A stretch of DNA of 64,000 nucleotides, from positions 1 through 64,000 of the forward strand of contig CALGAW010000027.1 of NCBI GenBank assembly GCA_937959115.1. The letters are read 5' to 3'. The notes beneath the pieces are model-generated. The model made no database searches. It was not told the origin of the DNA and saw only the letters and a list, made by a program, of their open reading frames with translations. How positions within the stretch are numbered: position 1 is the stretch's first letter; the number at the start of each line of letters is the position of its first letter. Shown in pieces: positions 1 to 8,590 of this stretch. Origin of the DNA: an uncultured Saprospiraceae bacterium (GTDB taxonomy: Bacteria; Bacteroidota; Bacteroidia; Chitinophagales; Saprospiraceae). Both the position numbers and the translations under genes were made by a program.

Positions 1-3000
1 ATACAGGTGGTAATCCACCAGTTCAATTTAGTATTGATAACGGTACCACTTTTTCTACGAATAATACGTTCTCAGGCTTAGCTGCTGCAACTTATTCCAT
101 TCTTATTAGTGATGCAAATGGATGCACGGATGACACGATTGTTAGCCTAGCAAACTTAACGGCTCCTGTGATTGACACTGTCAATGTAACGCCTACTTAT
201 TGTGGGGCAAGTGACGGCTTTATCTCAATCCTTGCTTCTGGTGGCACACCGCCTTTACAATATAGCATAGACAACGGCACTACCCTTTCTGCAAATTCTA
301 CCTTTTCGAATATTGCAGCCGGCACTTACGACATCTATGTAGAAGACGCCAACAACTGCGCAGTAAGCAGCCAAGTCGTCGTAGGCAATGAAAATCCGTT
401 AGTCATCGATAGCATACAGGTACAAGACTCACAATGTGGAGGCAGTTCTGGTTCTATTACAATATTCGCTTCTGGATCTGGCACTTCTGTCTTCTATAGC
501 ATTGACAATGGAACGACAACGCAAGGTCCTAATGCTTTCCCCAACTTACCTAGTGGCACCTATCAGATTCTTGTTGAAGACAATGATGGCTGTACCGCAA
601 CGGCTACCGCCTCAATTGGCGATTTGACCGGCCCAATCATCGATTCTCTTACTACGATTAATCCTAGTTGTGGGGCTACAAATGGAAGCATCACTATTCA
701 CCATACAGGTGGTAATCCACCAGTTCAATTTAGTATTGATAACGGTACCACTTTTTCTACGAATAATACGTTCTCAGGCTTAGCTGCTGCAACTTATTCC
801 ATTCTTATTAGTGATGCAAATGGATGCACGGATGATACGATTGTCAGCCTAGCAAACTTAACGGCTCCGGTGATTGATTCAGTGACCACAGTAGATCCAA
901 TTTGTAATTTCCCGGGTGGATCTATAGAAATTCATGCTAGTGGAGGAACATCACCTATTCAGTATAGTATTGATAACGGTGCGAATTTATCACCTAATCC
1001 TTTGTTTACAGCTTTAAATCCAGGCAATTACGACATTTACATTTTAGATGCAAACAACTGTATCACAACAACAACCGTTGTCCTGTATCCTAATGATAGT
1101 CCAACAATCGATAGTGTTCAAACCATTGATGCAACTTGTGGATCTGTAAATGGAGCAGTTACAATTTTTGCTTCAGGGAATGGAATACCATTTCAGTATA
1201 GTATCAACAATGGCGCGACCTTCCAAAGCAGTCCTGCCTTTTCCAATTTAGCTGTGAACACCTACCAATTGATGGTACAAGACGTCAATGGTTGTGAAAC
1301 AACAAGTACGGTTACCATTTCTAGTTCAAATGGGCCTTCTATTGATGCAGTAGTATCTGTTGATCCAACTTGTGGTGCCTTAAACGGAAGCATTACCATT
1401 GTTTCAACTGGCGGATCTGCTCCTATCCAATATAGTATAGACAATGGGACCACCTTTAGTAATACTAATGTATTCAATAATTTAGATGACGGAAATTATC
1501 AAATCATTGTTCAGGACGCTAATAATTGCCAAGCAGTAATTCAAGATACGTTGACTGACTTAGGAACACCTGTTCTAGATTCGTTATCAGTAACAAATTC
1601 CTTGTGTTCTAATGATAATGGAGAGATTATTATTCATGTTTCAACAGGCACTCCACCATTACAATACAGTATCGACAATGGTGCATCTTTTCAAGCAAGT
1701 AATACCTTTAGTGTGCTTGCTTCTGGGACGTATCAAATTGTAGTATCAGATGTGAATAGTTGCACCGTTTCAGGCTCTACAACGATTAGTTACTTTCCTC
1801 CTCCAAGTTTTTCATTTTTACAAGGAATTACCAATACATACTGCGGTCTTTTGATCGGAGAAATTGCCATTTCAGCAACAGGTGGCACACCTCCATTACA
1901 ATATAGCATTGATGGTGGTACAAACTATCAATCGAACAATACATTCCTGAATCTACCTGCTGGGCCGTATGCACTGGCTGTTTTAGATGGCAATGGTTGT
2001 TTAATCACAAGGAATGACACGATTGTAAATCTGCCTGGTCCGACCGTCTCCCTAGTAACTCAGTCGCCACCCGCTTGCAATATGACAACAGGAAGCATCA
2101 CTGTTCAAACGATCAATGGTCTTTCTCCTTACTCTTATACTGTTAATGGTGGTCTTCCAACTTCGAGCCCAGTGTTTAATAACCTACCGCAAGGCACACA
2201 TGAGATCATTGTTCAAGATATAAATGGTTGCGCTGACACCATCAATGTTAGTCTTACGGATATTCCAGCAGCTGTCATCAGTCAAATTCTTACAAGTGAT
2301 CCGACTTGTGGACAAGGGAATGGTACCATTGCAATCACTGCTACAGGAACAGGTCCACTTCAATACAGTATAGACAACGGCACAAACTATCAAGCAGCAT
2401 CCACGTTTAACAATTTAGCCAGCGGCACCTATGACATCATAGTTCTAGATGCGAATGGCTGTGCGACAACAGCGCAAGAAACACTAAACAGTAGTGGCGC
2501 ACCAGTGATTAATAGCCTAAACATTGATCAACCAGCCTGTAATCAAACCAATGGATCTGTCACTGTAATTGCAAGTGGTGGTCTTGCTCCATTACTTTAC
2601 AGCATCGATGGCGTCAACTATCAAGTAAACAATAGCATTCAAAACCTTGCTGCTGGCGTTTATACGATCTATGTCTTTGATGCGAACAATTGCCAAGCAG
2701 ATACGACGATTACCTTAATCGATTTACAAGGACCCCAAATTGATTCTATTCAGACCACCGATCCAAACTGTAGTATGAATGACGGGTCGATAACCATAAC
2801 AGCGAATAACGGTACTTCCCCTTATGAATATAGTATTGATAATGGTGGGAATTATCAACTTTCGAATACGTTTGGTAACCTAGCGGCTGGATTTTATTCC
2901 ATAATGGTAAAAGATGCAAAAGGTTGTACAGCAACTGGAACAGCCACGTTGACCAATCAGAATGGCCCAGTCGTTACTGGAATGAATTCAACCATAACTG

Positions 3001-3905
3001 CTTGTGACACAAGCAGCGGTTTGCTAGAAGTCATCATGCAAGGAGGAACAACACCTTATGCGTACAATTGGAACACAGTTCCAACCCAAACAACAGCATT
3101 CGCTACAGGTCTCGCTGCAGGCACTTATACCGTTACTGTGACGGATACGAATGGGTGTGCGGTCATTGCTTCTGGGCTTGTAGAAGATCCAACACTCTTC
3201 CCGATCGACCTAGGTCCAAATCAATTCATCTGTAACCAAGACACCGTAACGCTTGGAATGACTGGTACTGGGAATTTCTATGACTGGTCTACCGGAGCCA
3301 CAACTCCAACCATAACAGTCAGTACGCCTGGCATGTACACGTTGACGGTGACGGATCTCAACAACTGTGTATCGGTTGACTCGGTGGAAGTTATCGCGAC
3401 CATATTCACTCCTAGTGTTTCAAACGATACAACAATCGTAAGAGGTGATGATGCCTTTTTGCAGGCGGCTGGTGGCACGAACTATGTTTGGTGGCCAATA
3501 ACCGGTTTAGACTGTGCGAACTGCCCAGATCCTGTTGCTTCTCCTACGGATAGCACAGTTTACAATGTAGAGATTTCTAATGGCCAGTGTATTGACACGC
3601 TTTCTGTTCTTGTAGCTGTGGTGGGTAGTCTGGATACGATTGTTGTGGTACCTGATGTGATTACACCAAACGAAGATGGGACGAACGATGTCTTTTTCAT
3701 ACCTGGTGTAGAGTTATTCCAGTATAACCGTTTGACTGTGATTAACCGTTGGGGAGATGTGGTGTATCAGGCAAGTCCTTATGGTAATGAATGGGCTGGA
3801 ACGTATAAGGGAAAACCATTGCCTCAAGGCACGTATTACTACTTATTAGAGCTCGATGTTAATGAAGTTAATCCTAGGAAGGGGTCGATTACGATTGTGC
3901 GATAA
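1..3905 (+). CDS. Giant SprB-repeat surface adhesin, 3' part, with type B T9SS sorting domain
   Basis: The reading frame is open from the first complete codon (base 3), so the gene begins upstream of the window; the first ATG, at 168, lies inside a repeat and is not the start. It encodes about 13 full tandem units of roughly 78 residues with the pattern xxCGxxNGSIxIxAxGGxxPLQYSIDNGxxF...FxNLxxGTYxIxVxDxNGC, which is the SprB repeat type. A more divergent Ig-like region follows (about 3220-3640). The last 85 or so residues (ITPNEDGTNDVF, NRWGDVVYQ, PQGTYYYLLEL) match the gliding-motility-associated CHU_C/type B sorting domain, which in known systems directs export by the type IX system and surface attachment. 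The likely role is a filamentous cell-surface adhesin, by analogy with Flavobacterium SprB; ligand unknown. No SprF/PorP-like partner follows. Confidence 0.9.
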   Translation, partial: TGGNPPVQFSIDNGTTFSTNNTFSGLAAATYSILISDANGCTDDTIVSLANLTAPVIDTVNVTPTYCGASDGFISILASGGTPPLQYSIDNGTTLSANSTFSNIAAGTYDIYVEDANNCAVSSQVVVGNENPLVIDSIQVQDSQCGGSSGSITIFASGSGTSVFYSIDNGTTTQGPNAFPNLPSGTYQILVEDNDGCTATATASIGDLTGPIIDSLTTINPSCGATNGSITIHHTGGNPPVQFSIDNGTTFSTNNTFSGLAAATYSILISDANGCTDDTIVSLANLTAPVIDSVTTVDPICNFPGGSIEIHASGGTSPIQYSIDNGANLSPNPLFTALNPGNYDIYILDANNCITTTTVVLYPNDSPTIDSVQTIDATCGSVNGAVTIFASGNGIPFQYSINNGATFQSSPAFSNLAVNTYQLMVQDVNGCETTSTVTISSSNGPSIDAVVSVDPTCGALNGSITIVSTGGSAPIQYSIDNGTTFSNTNVFNNLDDGNYQIIVQDANNCQAVIQDTLTDLGTPVLDSLSVTNSLCSNDNGEIIIHVSTGTPPLQYSIDNGASFQASNTFSVLASGTYQIVVSDVNSCTVSGSTTISYFPPPSFSFLQGITNTYCGLLIGEIAISATGGTPPLQYSIDGGTNYQSNNTFLNLPAGPYALAVLDGNGCLITRNDTIVNLPGPTVSLVTQSPPACNMTTGSITVQTINGLSPYSYTVNGGLPTSSPVFNNLPQGTHEIIVQDINGCADTINVSLTDIPAAVISQILTSDPTCGQGNGTIAITATGTGPLQYSIDNGTNYQAASTFNNLASGTYDIIVLDANGCATTAQETLNSSGAPVINSLNIDQPACNQTNGSVTVIASGGLAPLLYSIDGVNYQVNNSIQNLAAGVYTIYVFDANNCQADTTITLIDLQGPQIDSIQTTDPNCSMNDGSITITANNGTSPYEYSIDNGGNYQLSNTFGNLAAGFYSIMVKDAKGCTATGTATLTNQNGPVVTGMNSTITACDTSSGLLEVIMQGGTTPYAYNWNTVPTQTTAFATGLAAGTYTVTVTDTNGCAVIASGLVEDPTLFPIDLGPNQFICNQDTVTLGMTGTGNFYDWSTGATTPTITVSTPGMYTLTVTDLNNCVSVDSVEVIATIFTPSVSNDTTIVRGDDAFLQAAGGTNYVWWPITGLDCANCPDPVASPTDSTVYNVEISNGQCIDTLSVLVAVVGSLDTIVVVPDVITPNEDGTNDVFFIPGVELFQYNRLTVINRWGDVVYQASPYGNEWAGTYKGKPLPQGTYYYLLELDVNEVNPRKGSITIVR
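703..877 (+). repeat. Near-identical copy of the repeat unit at 1-175
   Basis: Bases 703-877 match 1-175 with three mismatches (134/836, 143/845, 167/869), all at third codon positions and synonymous. The offset of 702 bp equals three 78-codon units. Other units of the adhesin are far more diverged, so this pair reflects recent duplication or gene conversion within the array. Confidence 0.9.
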
Positions 3906-3945
3906 AGTAATAACATTGGAGGTTATAAATAAGCGCTGCAAGTCC

Positions 3946-3956
3946 GAATTGCATTC
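3946..3956. repeat. Short intergenic GAATTGCATTC element, possible dispersed repeat
   Basis: The gap between the adhesin and the OmpA-family gene holds CTGCAAGTCC followed by GAATTGCATTC. A similar arrangement (CTGCAAG, AGTCC, then the perfect palindrome GAATTGCAATTC) lies after crcB at 26971-26982. This is compatible with a degenerate REP-like element; two copies in 64 kb are weak support. Confidence 0.3.
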
Positions 3957-4064
3957 GCCCATCCAACCCTAAACATTACGGTTTTCTTAATTTTTGTACT
4001 AAAATTGGTCAGAAAGTTGTTTCTAACTATATTGTGTTTCCCATTTTATAGAAATATATAGCTC

Positions 4065-5840
4065 ATGAAAAATTATCTATCCGTATTCATTGCCCTTTTT
4101 ATCACGTTTCATTGCCTTGGTCAAGAGCTTGCCAATATTGAACGGTATCAAGGAATACCAGATACGAAGGCGATTCATGCTATCGTAGTAGATAGTTTTA
4201 ATAATAAATGGATAGGTACGGATCAAGGCTTATACAAGGTTAATTCCTTCTATTCTCCTGTCGATAAGGTTTCTGAGGAAGAGGGTGTGCTCGCCCTTGC
4301 AAAAAATAGACACGGCGGCATTTGGGGCGCTACGAATGGGCTCGAAGTAATCTCAGTCGATCTTCGCAATAAAGCACAACTGGAAGAACGAGATTCTTTA
4401 ATCATTACGAGCATGATGGTAGACAACAATTGGCTTTGGGTGGGAACAAACCAAGGTGTGTTTACGGTATCCGTGACTACATATGAGGTTGCGAATCATT
4501 ATAATACTAGTAATTCTAAATTATTGACCGATCAGGTAAATGTATTACACTGCGATCAGTTTGGAGTGAAATGGGTAGGAACCGACAAAGGGTTGATCAG
4601 AATTGGGGATAAAGGATGGAAGCTTTATGAAAAAAACTCGAAGGTAACTGCTATTACAACTTCGTCTGAAGGTACTTGGATTGCTGCTAGAAAAGATACC
4701 TGGCTAATCGATAAGTTTAACCGTTGGTATCCAATAGCAATCGATCGAGCGCTAAGCCGTGGCGAAGTGCATGGACTTACAACGGATAGTAAAGGCAGGC
4801 TTTATGTCGCTTCTGAGATACTGGTGCAGTACAACCCATATGATGAAGTCATCTCGCAATACGACGAGGAATCTGGCTATGTAGATGCCGAAGCCTTGAG
4901 CATCGCAGCAGACAACAATGATGAGATCTGGGTAGGAACAGCCGAAAGAGGGCTTTTCCGCATTGAGTTTACAGAAGAAGCAGTTGACAAGCTAGTCGTC
5001 CTGATGAACATTGAAAACAAACTCCTATGCAATGGGCATAAAAATGGCTCCATAAAACTAAAAATTAGAGGCGGGGAACCACCTTATAGAATCAATTGGA
5101 ATAAACCACAATACCGCAGCGACATTGCAGAAAACATGAAGGCTGGAACCTACAAGGTAACCGTTTCTGATGCTAGCGGAAAATATGCCTACAACAGCAC
5201 CACGCTAACAGAGCCAGCCGCCATGACTATTTCCGTCACGCAAAATCAGCGGATAAGCACTAAAGGAAGGAAAGACGGTAAGGCAGCCATCAGTGTGCTA
5301 GGCGGAACACCTGGCTATACTTATGAATGGAGCAACGGATCAACCCTTGAATCTGCTAAGCGGCTAAAATCAGGAAAACAACTCGTAAAAGTGTCTGACA
5401 GTAATGGCTGTATGACAGAGCAAATTATTGAAATCAAAGCAGAAAAACTGATTCCAGAACTCGTTGTAAAACAGCTAGAAGTAGGACAAACCTTGCGGAT
5501 GAACAAATTGTTCTTTGAAGCCGATTCTACGATTATCAAGCAAGAGTCTTACATTGTGTTGGAAGAAGTACTAGAGTTTTTGCAAGCGAATCCAGTGATT
5601 GCAATTGAGATTGGCGGCCATACCAACAATATTCCAAAAGATGATTATTGTGATATGCTGTCAACTGCAAGAGCCAAAAACGTTGCAGAATACATGTACC
5701 GAAGAGGCGTGCCCAAGGATCAGTTAACCTACAAAGGCTATGGAAAACGGACTCCAGTTGCTTCTAACATGACTGAGGCAGGAAGAAAACGAAATCAACG
5801 CGTTGAAATAAAAATACTAAGTTTGAAGAATGGTGGATAA
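4065..5840 (+). CDS. OmpA-family protein with N-terminal propeller repeats and SprB-like domains
   Basis: The 591-aa product starts with a signal peptide (about residues 1-19, cut after CLGQ). Residues about 45-300 hold five or more propeller-type motifs (KWIGTDQGLYKV, LWVGTNQGVFTV, KWVGTDKGLIRI, IWVGTAERGLFRI), like the Reg_prop repeats of sensor beta-propellers. Two SprB-like Ig units follow (about 325-465: GGEPPYRINW, GGTPGYTYEWSNG). The C-terminus (about 475-590) is an OmpA domain with GGHTNN, ARAKNVAEYM and RKRNQRVEIK, which in this family binds peptidoglycan. The protein could anchor or organise surface adhesins at the cell wall, and its position directly after a type B adhesin fits that; this is inference. 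It overlaps the next gene by 11 bp, so the two are probably co-transcribed. Confidence 0.88.
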   Translation: MKNYLSVFIALFITFHCLGQELANIERYQGIPDTKAIHAIVVDSFNNKWIGTDQGLYKVNSFYSPVDKVSEEEGVLALAKNRHGGIWGATNGLEVISVDLRNKAQLEERDSLIITSMMVDNNWLWVGTNQGVFTVSVTTYEVANHYNTSNSKLLTDQVNVLHCDQFGVKWVGTDKGLIRIGDKGWKLYEKNSKVTAITTSSEGTWIAARKDTWLIDKFNRWYPIAIDRALSRGEVHGLTTDSKGRLYVASEILVQYNPYDEVISQYDEESGYVDAEALSIAADNNDEIWVGTAERGLFRIEFTEEAVDKLVVLMNIENKLLCNGHKNGSIKLKIRGGEPPYRINWNKPQYRSDIAENMKAGTYKVTVSDASGKYAYNSTTLTEPAAMTISVTQNQRISTKGRKDGKAAISVLGGTPGYTYEWSNGSTLESAKRLKSGKQLVKVSDSNGCMTEQIIEIKAEKLIPELVVKQLEVGQTLRMNKLFFEADSTIIKQESYIVLEEVLEFLQANPVIAIEIGGHTNNIPKDDYCDMLSTARAKNVAEYMYRRGVPKDQLTYKGYGKRTPVASNMTEAGRKRNQRVEIKILSLKNGG

Positions 5841-6990
5841 ACTAAAATCAATACTATTGGTCCTTCTTAGTTGTTTAGCACTACACACTTGGGCACAACC
5901 AAAACAACTATCTGATCAGTCAACGATCAGTCTTATTACCTGCGAACAGGGCGATGAGTTGTACTCTATTTTTGGTCATAGCGCAATTCGGGTAAAAGAT
6001 CCAGTGCATGATCTTGACATTGTATACAACTACGGTACGTTTGACTTTAATACACCTAATTTCTACCCTAAGTTTATTCAGGGTCAGCTCAACTATAGAT
6101 TAAGTGTTGGCCGATATCGTAATTTTGTAGCCAACTATCAAAGAGATGAACGCGATGTGTCTGAGCAGTTGTTTATACTTGATTCTATACAGAAAAATCA
6201 GATTTTTGACTTTCTTCAAGACAATATGAAACCAGAGAAGCGTAACTACAGATATGACTTCTTTTTTGATAATTGTGCGACAAGGATACGTGACATCTTC
6301 CCTCATATATTTCCAGAAACGAAGTATACAGATACAACACAAATAGGCGGTCAGAGTTTCCGTAAATATCTCGATCACTATTTGCGCAATTCTCCTTGGG
6401 CTGACTTTGGGATAGACTTGATATTGGGACTACCAACAGATGACCCTGCTGGCTTTCAAGGCAAGATGTTTTTGCCTGATCATTTAAGAGATGGTTTAAA
6501 GACGGCTCAATTGGGCAGTATTCCGCTTATATCATCTGACAAGATGGTGTACGATGCGCCAGATACACCAGACGGTCATACGTTTTGGACGCCGTCGGTG
6601 GTACTATGGATCATTTGTCTGTTGTATGCGATTGTATCGATCTTCAACTGGTCGAATTGGGTGGTACGCATTATGGATGTGCTGTTGTTTGGTTTGGCAG
6701 GACTAGCAGGTTTCTTTTTGCTGTTTATGTGGTTTGGAACAGCGCATGTACCGACGCATAAAAACTTAAATCTGATGTGGGCATTTCCCTTGCATTTGGG
6801 ACTGGCGGTCCAGTTTTTCAGGAAGGGATTGACTAATTTCTGGTGGTATTACTTCTGGGTGCTGATCATCGTAAACATCTTATTGCTTGTTTGCTGGTTT
6901 TGGTGGCCACAGGAGTTCCATTTGGCGATTATCCCGATACTGATTGCGATGTTGATTCGCGGGTTTGAGCATGTTTGGGCTTGGGAATAA
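5830..6990 (+). CDS. DUF4105 family membrane protein
   Basis: The 386-aa product has an N-terminal signal peptide (ends near HTWAQ) and then a DUF4105 (Lnb N-terminal periplasmic) domain at about residues 30-240. Family features visible are SLITCEQGDELYSIFGHSAI, YNYGTFDF, and the FFFDNCATRIRD motif with a conserved Cys that resembles cysteine-hydrolase folds. The C-terminal third has four to five hydrophobic segments (for example WIICLLYAIVSIF, FGLAGLAGFFLLFMWF, VLIIVNILLLVCWFWW). The enzymatic role of DUF4105 in Bacteroidota is not established. The ATG lies inside the upstream OmpA-family gene (11-bp overlap), which implies translational coupling. Confidence 0.85.
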   Translation: MVDKLKSILLVLLSCLALHTWAQPKQLSDQSTISLITCEQGDELYSIFGHSAIRVKDPVHDLDIVYNYGTFDFNTPNFYPKFIQGQLNYRLSVGRYRNFVANYQRDERDVSEQLFILDSIQKNQIFDFLQDNMKPEKRNYRYDFFFDNCATRIRDIFPHIFPETKYTDTTQIGGQSFRKYLDHYLRNSPWADFGIDLILGLPTDDPAGFQGKMFLPDHLRDGLKTAQLGSIPLISSDKMVYDAPDTPDGHTFWTPSVVLWIICLLYAIVSIFNWSNWVVRIMDVLLFGLAGLAGFFLLFMWFGTAHVPTHKNLNLMWAFPLHLGLAVQFFRKGLTNFWWYYFWVLIIVNILLLVCWFWWPQEFHLAIIPILIAMLIRGFEHVWAWE

Positions 6991-7504
6991 AAAAGGTACC
7001 TACAACCAGACAATCGCAGAGACCTTACTAAACAAACTACTAAAACTTTAAGGGAATATCGAATTCGATAGCAAAAGTATCCTACACTGAACTATGATTT
7101 TTTTCTTCTGTAACGTTTAACTCTTGTTGGTAAAAATCCGTTATTCATTATAGACGTGGAGACAAGAACCTTGTTCAAATTCAATTTCCTATGACTTTTC
7201 AATAATTATTTACGTTGACGACTAGAAGCTAAAGGAAGAAGCTACCCACATCGAATTGATCGTATGAAGTAAATGGTTAATATTAAAACGTCTAGCTTCT
7301 TGATTTTGCTGCCTATCCTAGTATATTTTAATTCGAATGCGAATTAAAGACGATGTCTATTGATATATTGCTAGAATCCTATGAAGCTAGCCATGGCTGG
7401 ATGAACTTAAGGCTAGTTCTTTTTAAGCGTATTTATTATTATTTTTCTTCCATTGTGCAACCCCTAACTATAATCCTTGTTTTTAGAGATAAATAACTTA
7501 ACCA
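6991..7504. promoter_or_regulatory. 514-bp gene-free region with palindrome and terminator-like hairpin
   Basis: No gene is visible. The region holds a perfect 22-bp inverted repeat (TTTAATTCG, 4-base spacer, CGAATTAAA) at 7327-7348, a long-range inverted repeat AAGAAGCTA (7236-7244) with TAGCTTCTT (7293-7301), and a hairpin CTAGCC/GGCTAG (7387-7416) followed by TTCTTTTT (7417-7424) that resembles a terminator. It should contain the promoter of the downstream sigma-factor operon, and the 22-bp palindrome is a candidate regulator site. Confidence 0.4.
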
Positions 7505-8059
7505 TTGCAGTACACTGAGACACACAGATTGATTGTTGAAGGATGTCAGAGGAATGACAGGATGTCACAGCACGCTCTGTACAAGCAATACGATAAGGCA
7601 ATGTTTAATATTTGTTTGAGAATGCTCAACAATAGAGAAGACGCGGAAGATATGTTACAGAATGTATTTGTAGAGGTGTTTAAAAACATATCCCGTTTTG
7701 AATTTAATGCTTCTATCGGCGCATGGATCAAGCGAATTACAGTCAACAGATGCATCAACTTTTTAAAGAAAAAGAGAATTGCACTTGTCACGTTAGAAGA
7801 TCAAGGCGTCCAACTAACTGAACCTCCAGTGGAGTTTGAGTCTAAAGCGTTGAAAGTGGCCGCCATAAAACGCGCAATGAGTCAACTAGCAGATGGATAC
7901 CGGGTCGTATTTTCATTGTATATGATGGAAGGATACGACCATAGAGAGATCGCAGAAATACTAGGAATTAACGAATCAACTTCTAAGTCTCAACTAAACA
8001 GAGCAAAGAAAAAATTGAAACTAATTATTGAAGATGAAATGATCAATAATGAAAGATAA
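7505..8059 (+). CDS. ECF-type RNA polymerase sigma factor
   Basis: The 184-aa product matches the sigma-70 ECF family. Region 2 lies at about residues 8-90 (ALYKQYDKAMFNICLRML, EDAEDMLQNVFVEVF, IGAWIKRITVNRCIN). Region 4 lies at about 120-175 (QLADGYRVVFSLYMMEGYDHREIAEILGI, then SKSQLNRAKKKLK). A stop at 7499 means TTG at 7505 is the only start that keeps region 2 intact; the next ATG (7562) would remove the conserved LIVEGCQRND start, so TTG is preferred. It is the first gene of a five-gene cluster and overlaps its anti-sigma gene by 11 bp, the usual arrangement for an ECF/anti-sigma pair. Confidence 0.92.
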   Translation: MQYTETHRLIVEGCQRNDRMSQHALYKQYDKAMFNICLRMLNNREDAEDMLQNVFVEVFKNISRFEFNASIGAWIKRITVNRCINFLKKKRIALVTLEDQGVQLTEPPVEFESKALKVAAIKRAMSQLADGYRVVFSLYMMEGYDHREIAEILGINESTSKSQLNRAKKKLKLIIEDEMINNER

Positions 8060-8588
8060 CTTAAGAGAATTTATAGATCAACACCAAGAAGATTTTAATA
8101 ATGAATCGCCACCAGATCGCTGGAATCAGGTAGCAGATCAGCTGTCTTCAAAGGAAGACAGACCTGCCTTCCGCAGCGAAGCAGGAAGGCCGGTGAAACG
8201 GTTGTGGATAAAGCACGTGGTCAGGGTTGCTGCTGCAGCCATCCTGCTATTTGGTCTCGGTGTTCTGGTGGGGCGATTTTATGTAAATGACAAACAACTC
8301 ATTGCAACGGAGACTCAACAGGAATTGAACGACTTGACCTTGTTTTACTCCAAGCAGGTAAACCAGCGAATGCTAAAACTGAATGGAACGCCTAAAGATG
8401 AAAAACTGACCAAAGACCTCGAAGAATTAGAAGAAACGTTTCTCAAACTAAAAGAGGATTTAGCTGAAAATGCTAATGACAAACAAATACTGGAAGCGAT
8501 GAGACAAAGCTACCAGTCTAAATTGGAAATACTGGATATTGTCATCTCAAGAAGAACAGACAATACGCCAAAAATTAAACAATTATAA
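8049..8588 (+). CDS. Single-pass membrane protein, probable anti-sigma factor
   Basis: The 179-aa protein has a cytoplasmic-type N-terminus (about 60 residues, with the DRWNQVADQL motif common in Bacteroidota anti-sigma-like proteins), one transmembrane helix (VRVAAAAILLFGLGVLVG, about residues 58-75) and a charged, coiled-coil-prone extracytoplasmic part rich in Lys/Glu/Leu. No zinc-binding HxxxCxxC motif is present, so it is not a classical ZAS anti-sigma factor. The overlap with the ECF sigma gene is the main support for sequestration of that sigma factor. The DUF4097 gene starts 2 bp after it. Confidence 0.75.
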   Translation: MKDNLREFIDQHQEDFNNESPPDRWNQVADQLSSKEDRPAFRSEAGRPVKRLWIKHVVRVAAAAILLFGLGVLVGRFYVNDKQLIATETQQELNDLTLFYSKQVNQRMLKLNGTPKDEKLTKDLEELEETFLKLKEDLAENANDKQILEAMRQSYQSKLEILDIVISRRTDNTPKIKQL

Positions 8589-8590
8589 TC

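Noticed and set aside
168-170. ATG at 168 as start of the left-edge adhesin
   Set aside because: The frame is open from base 3 and encodes most of another SprB unit before this Met, which lies within a repeat.
1-3180. CRISPR or noncoding tandem repeat
   Set aside because: The periodicity is protein-level with diverged nucleotides, in an open frame; no direct repeats with spacers.
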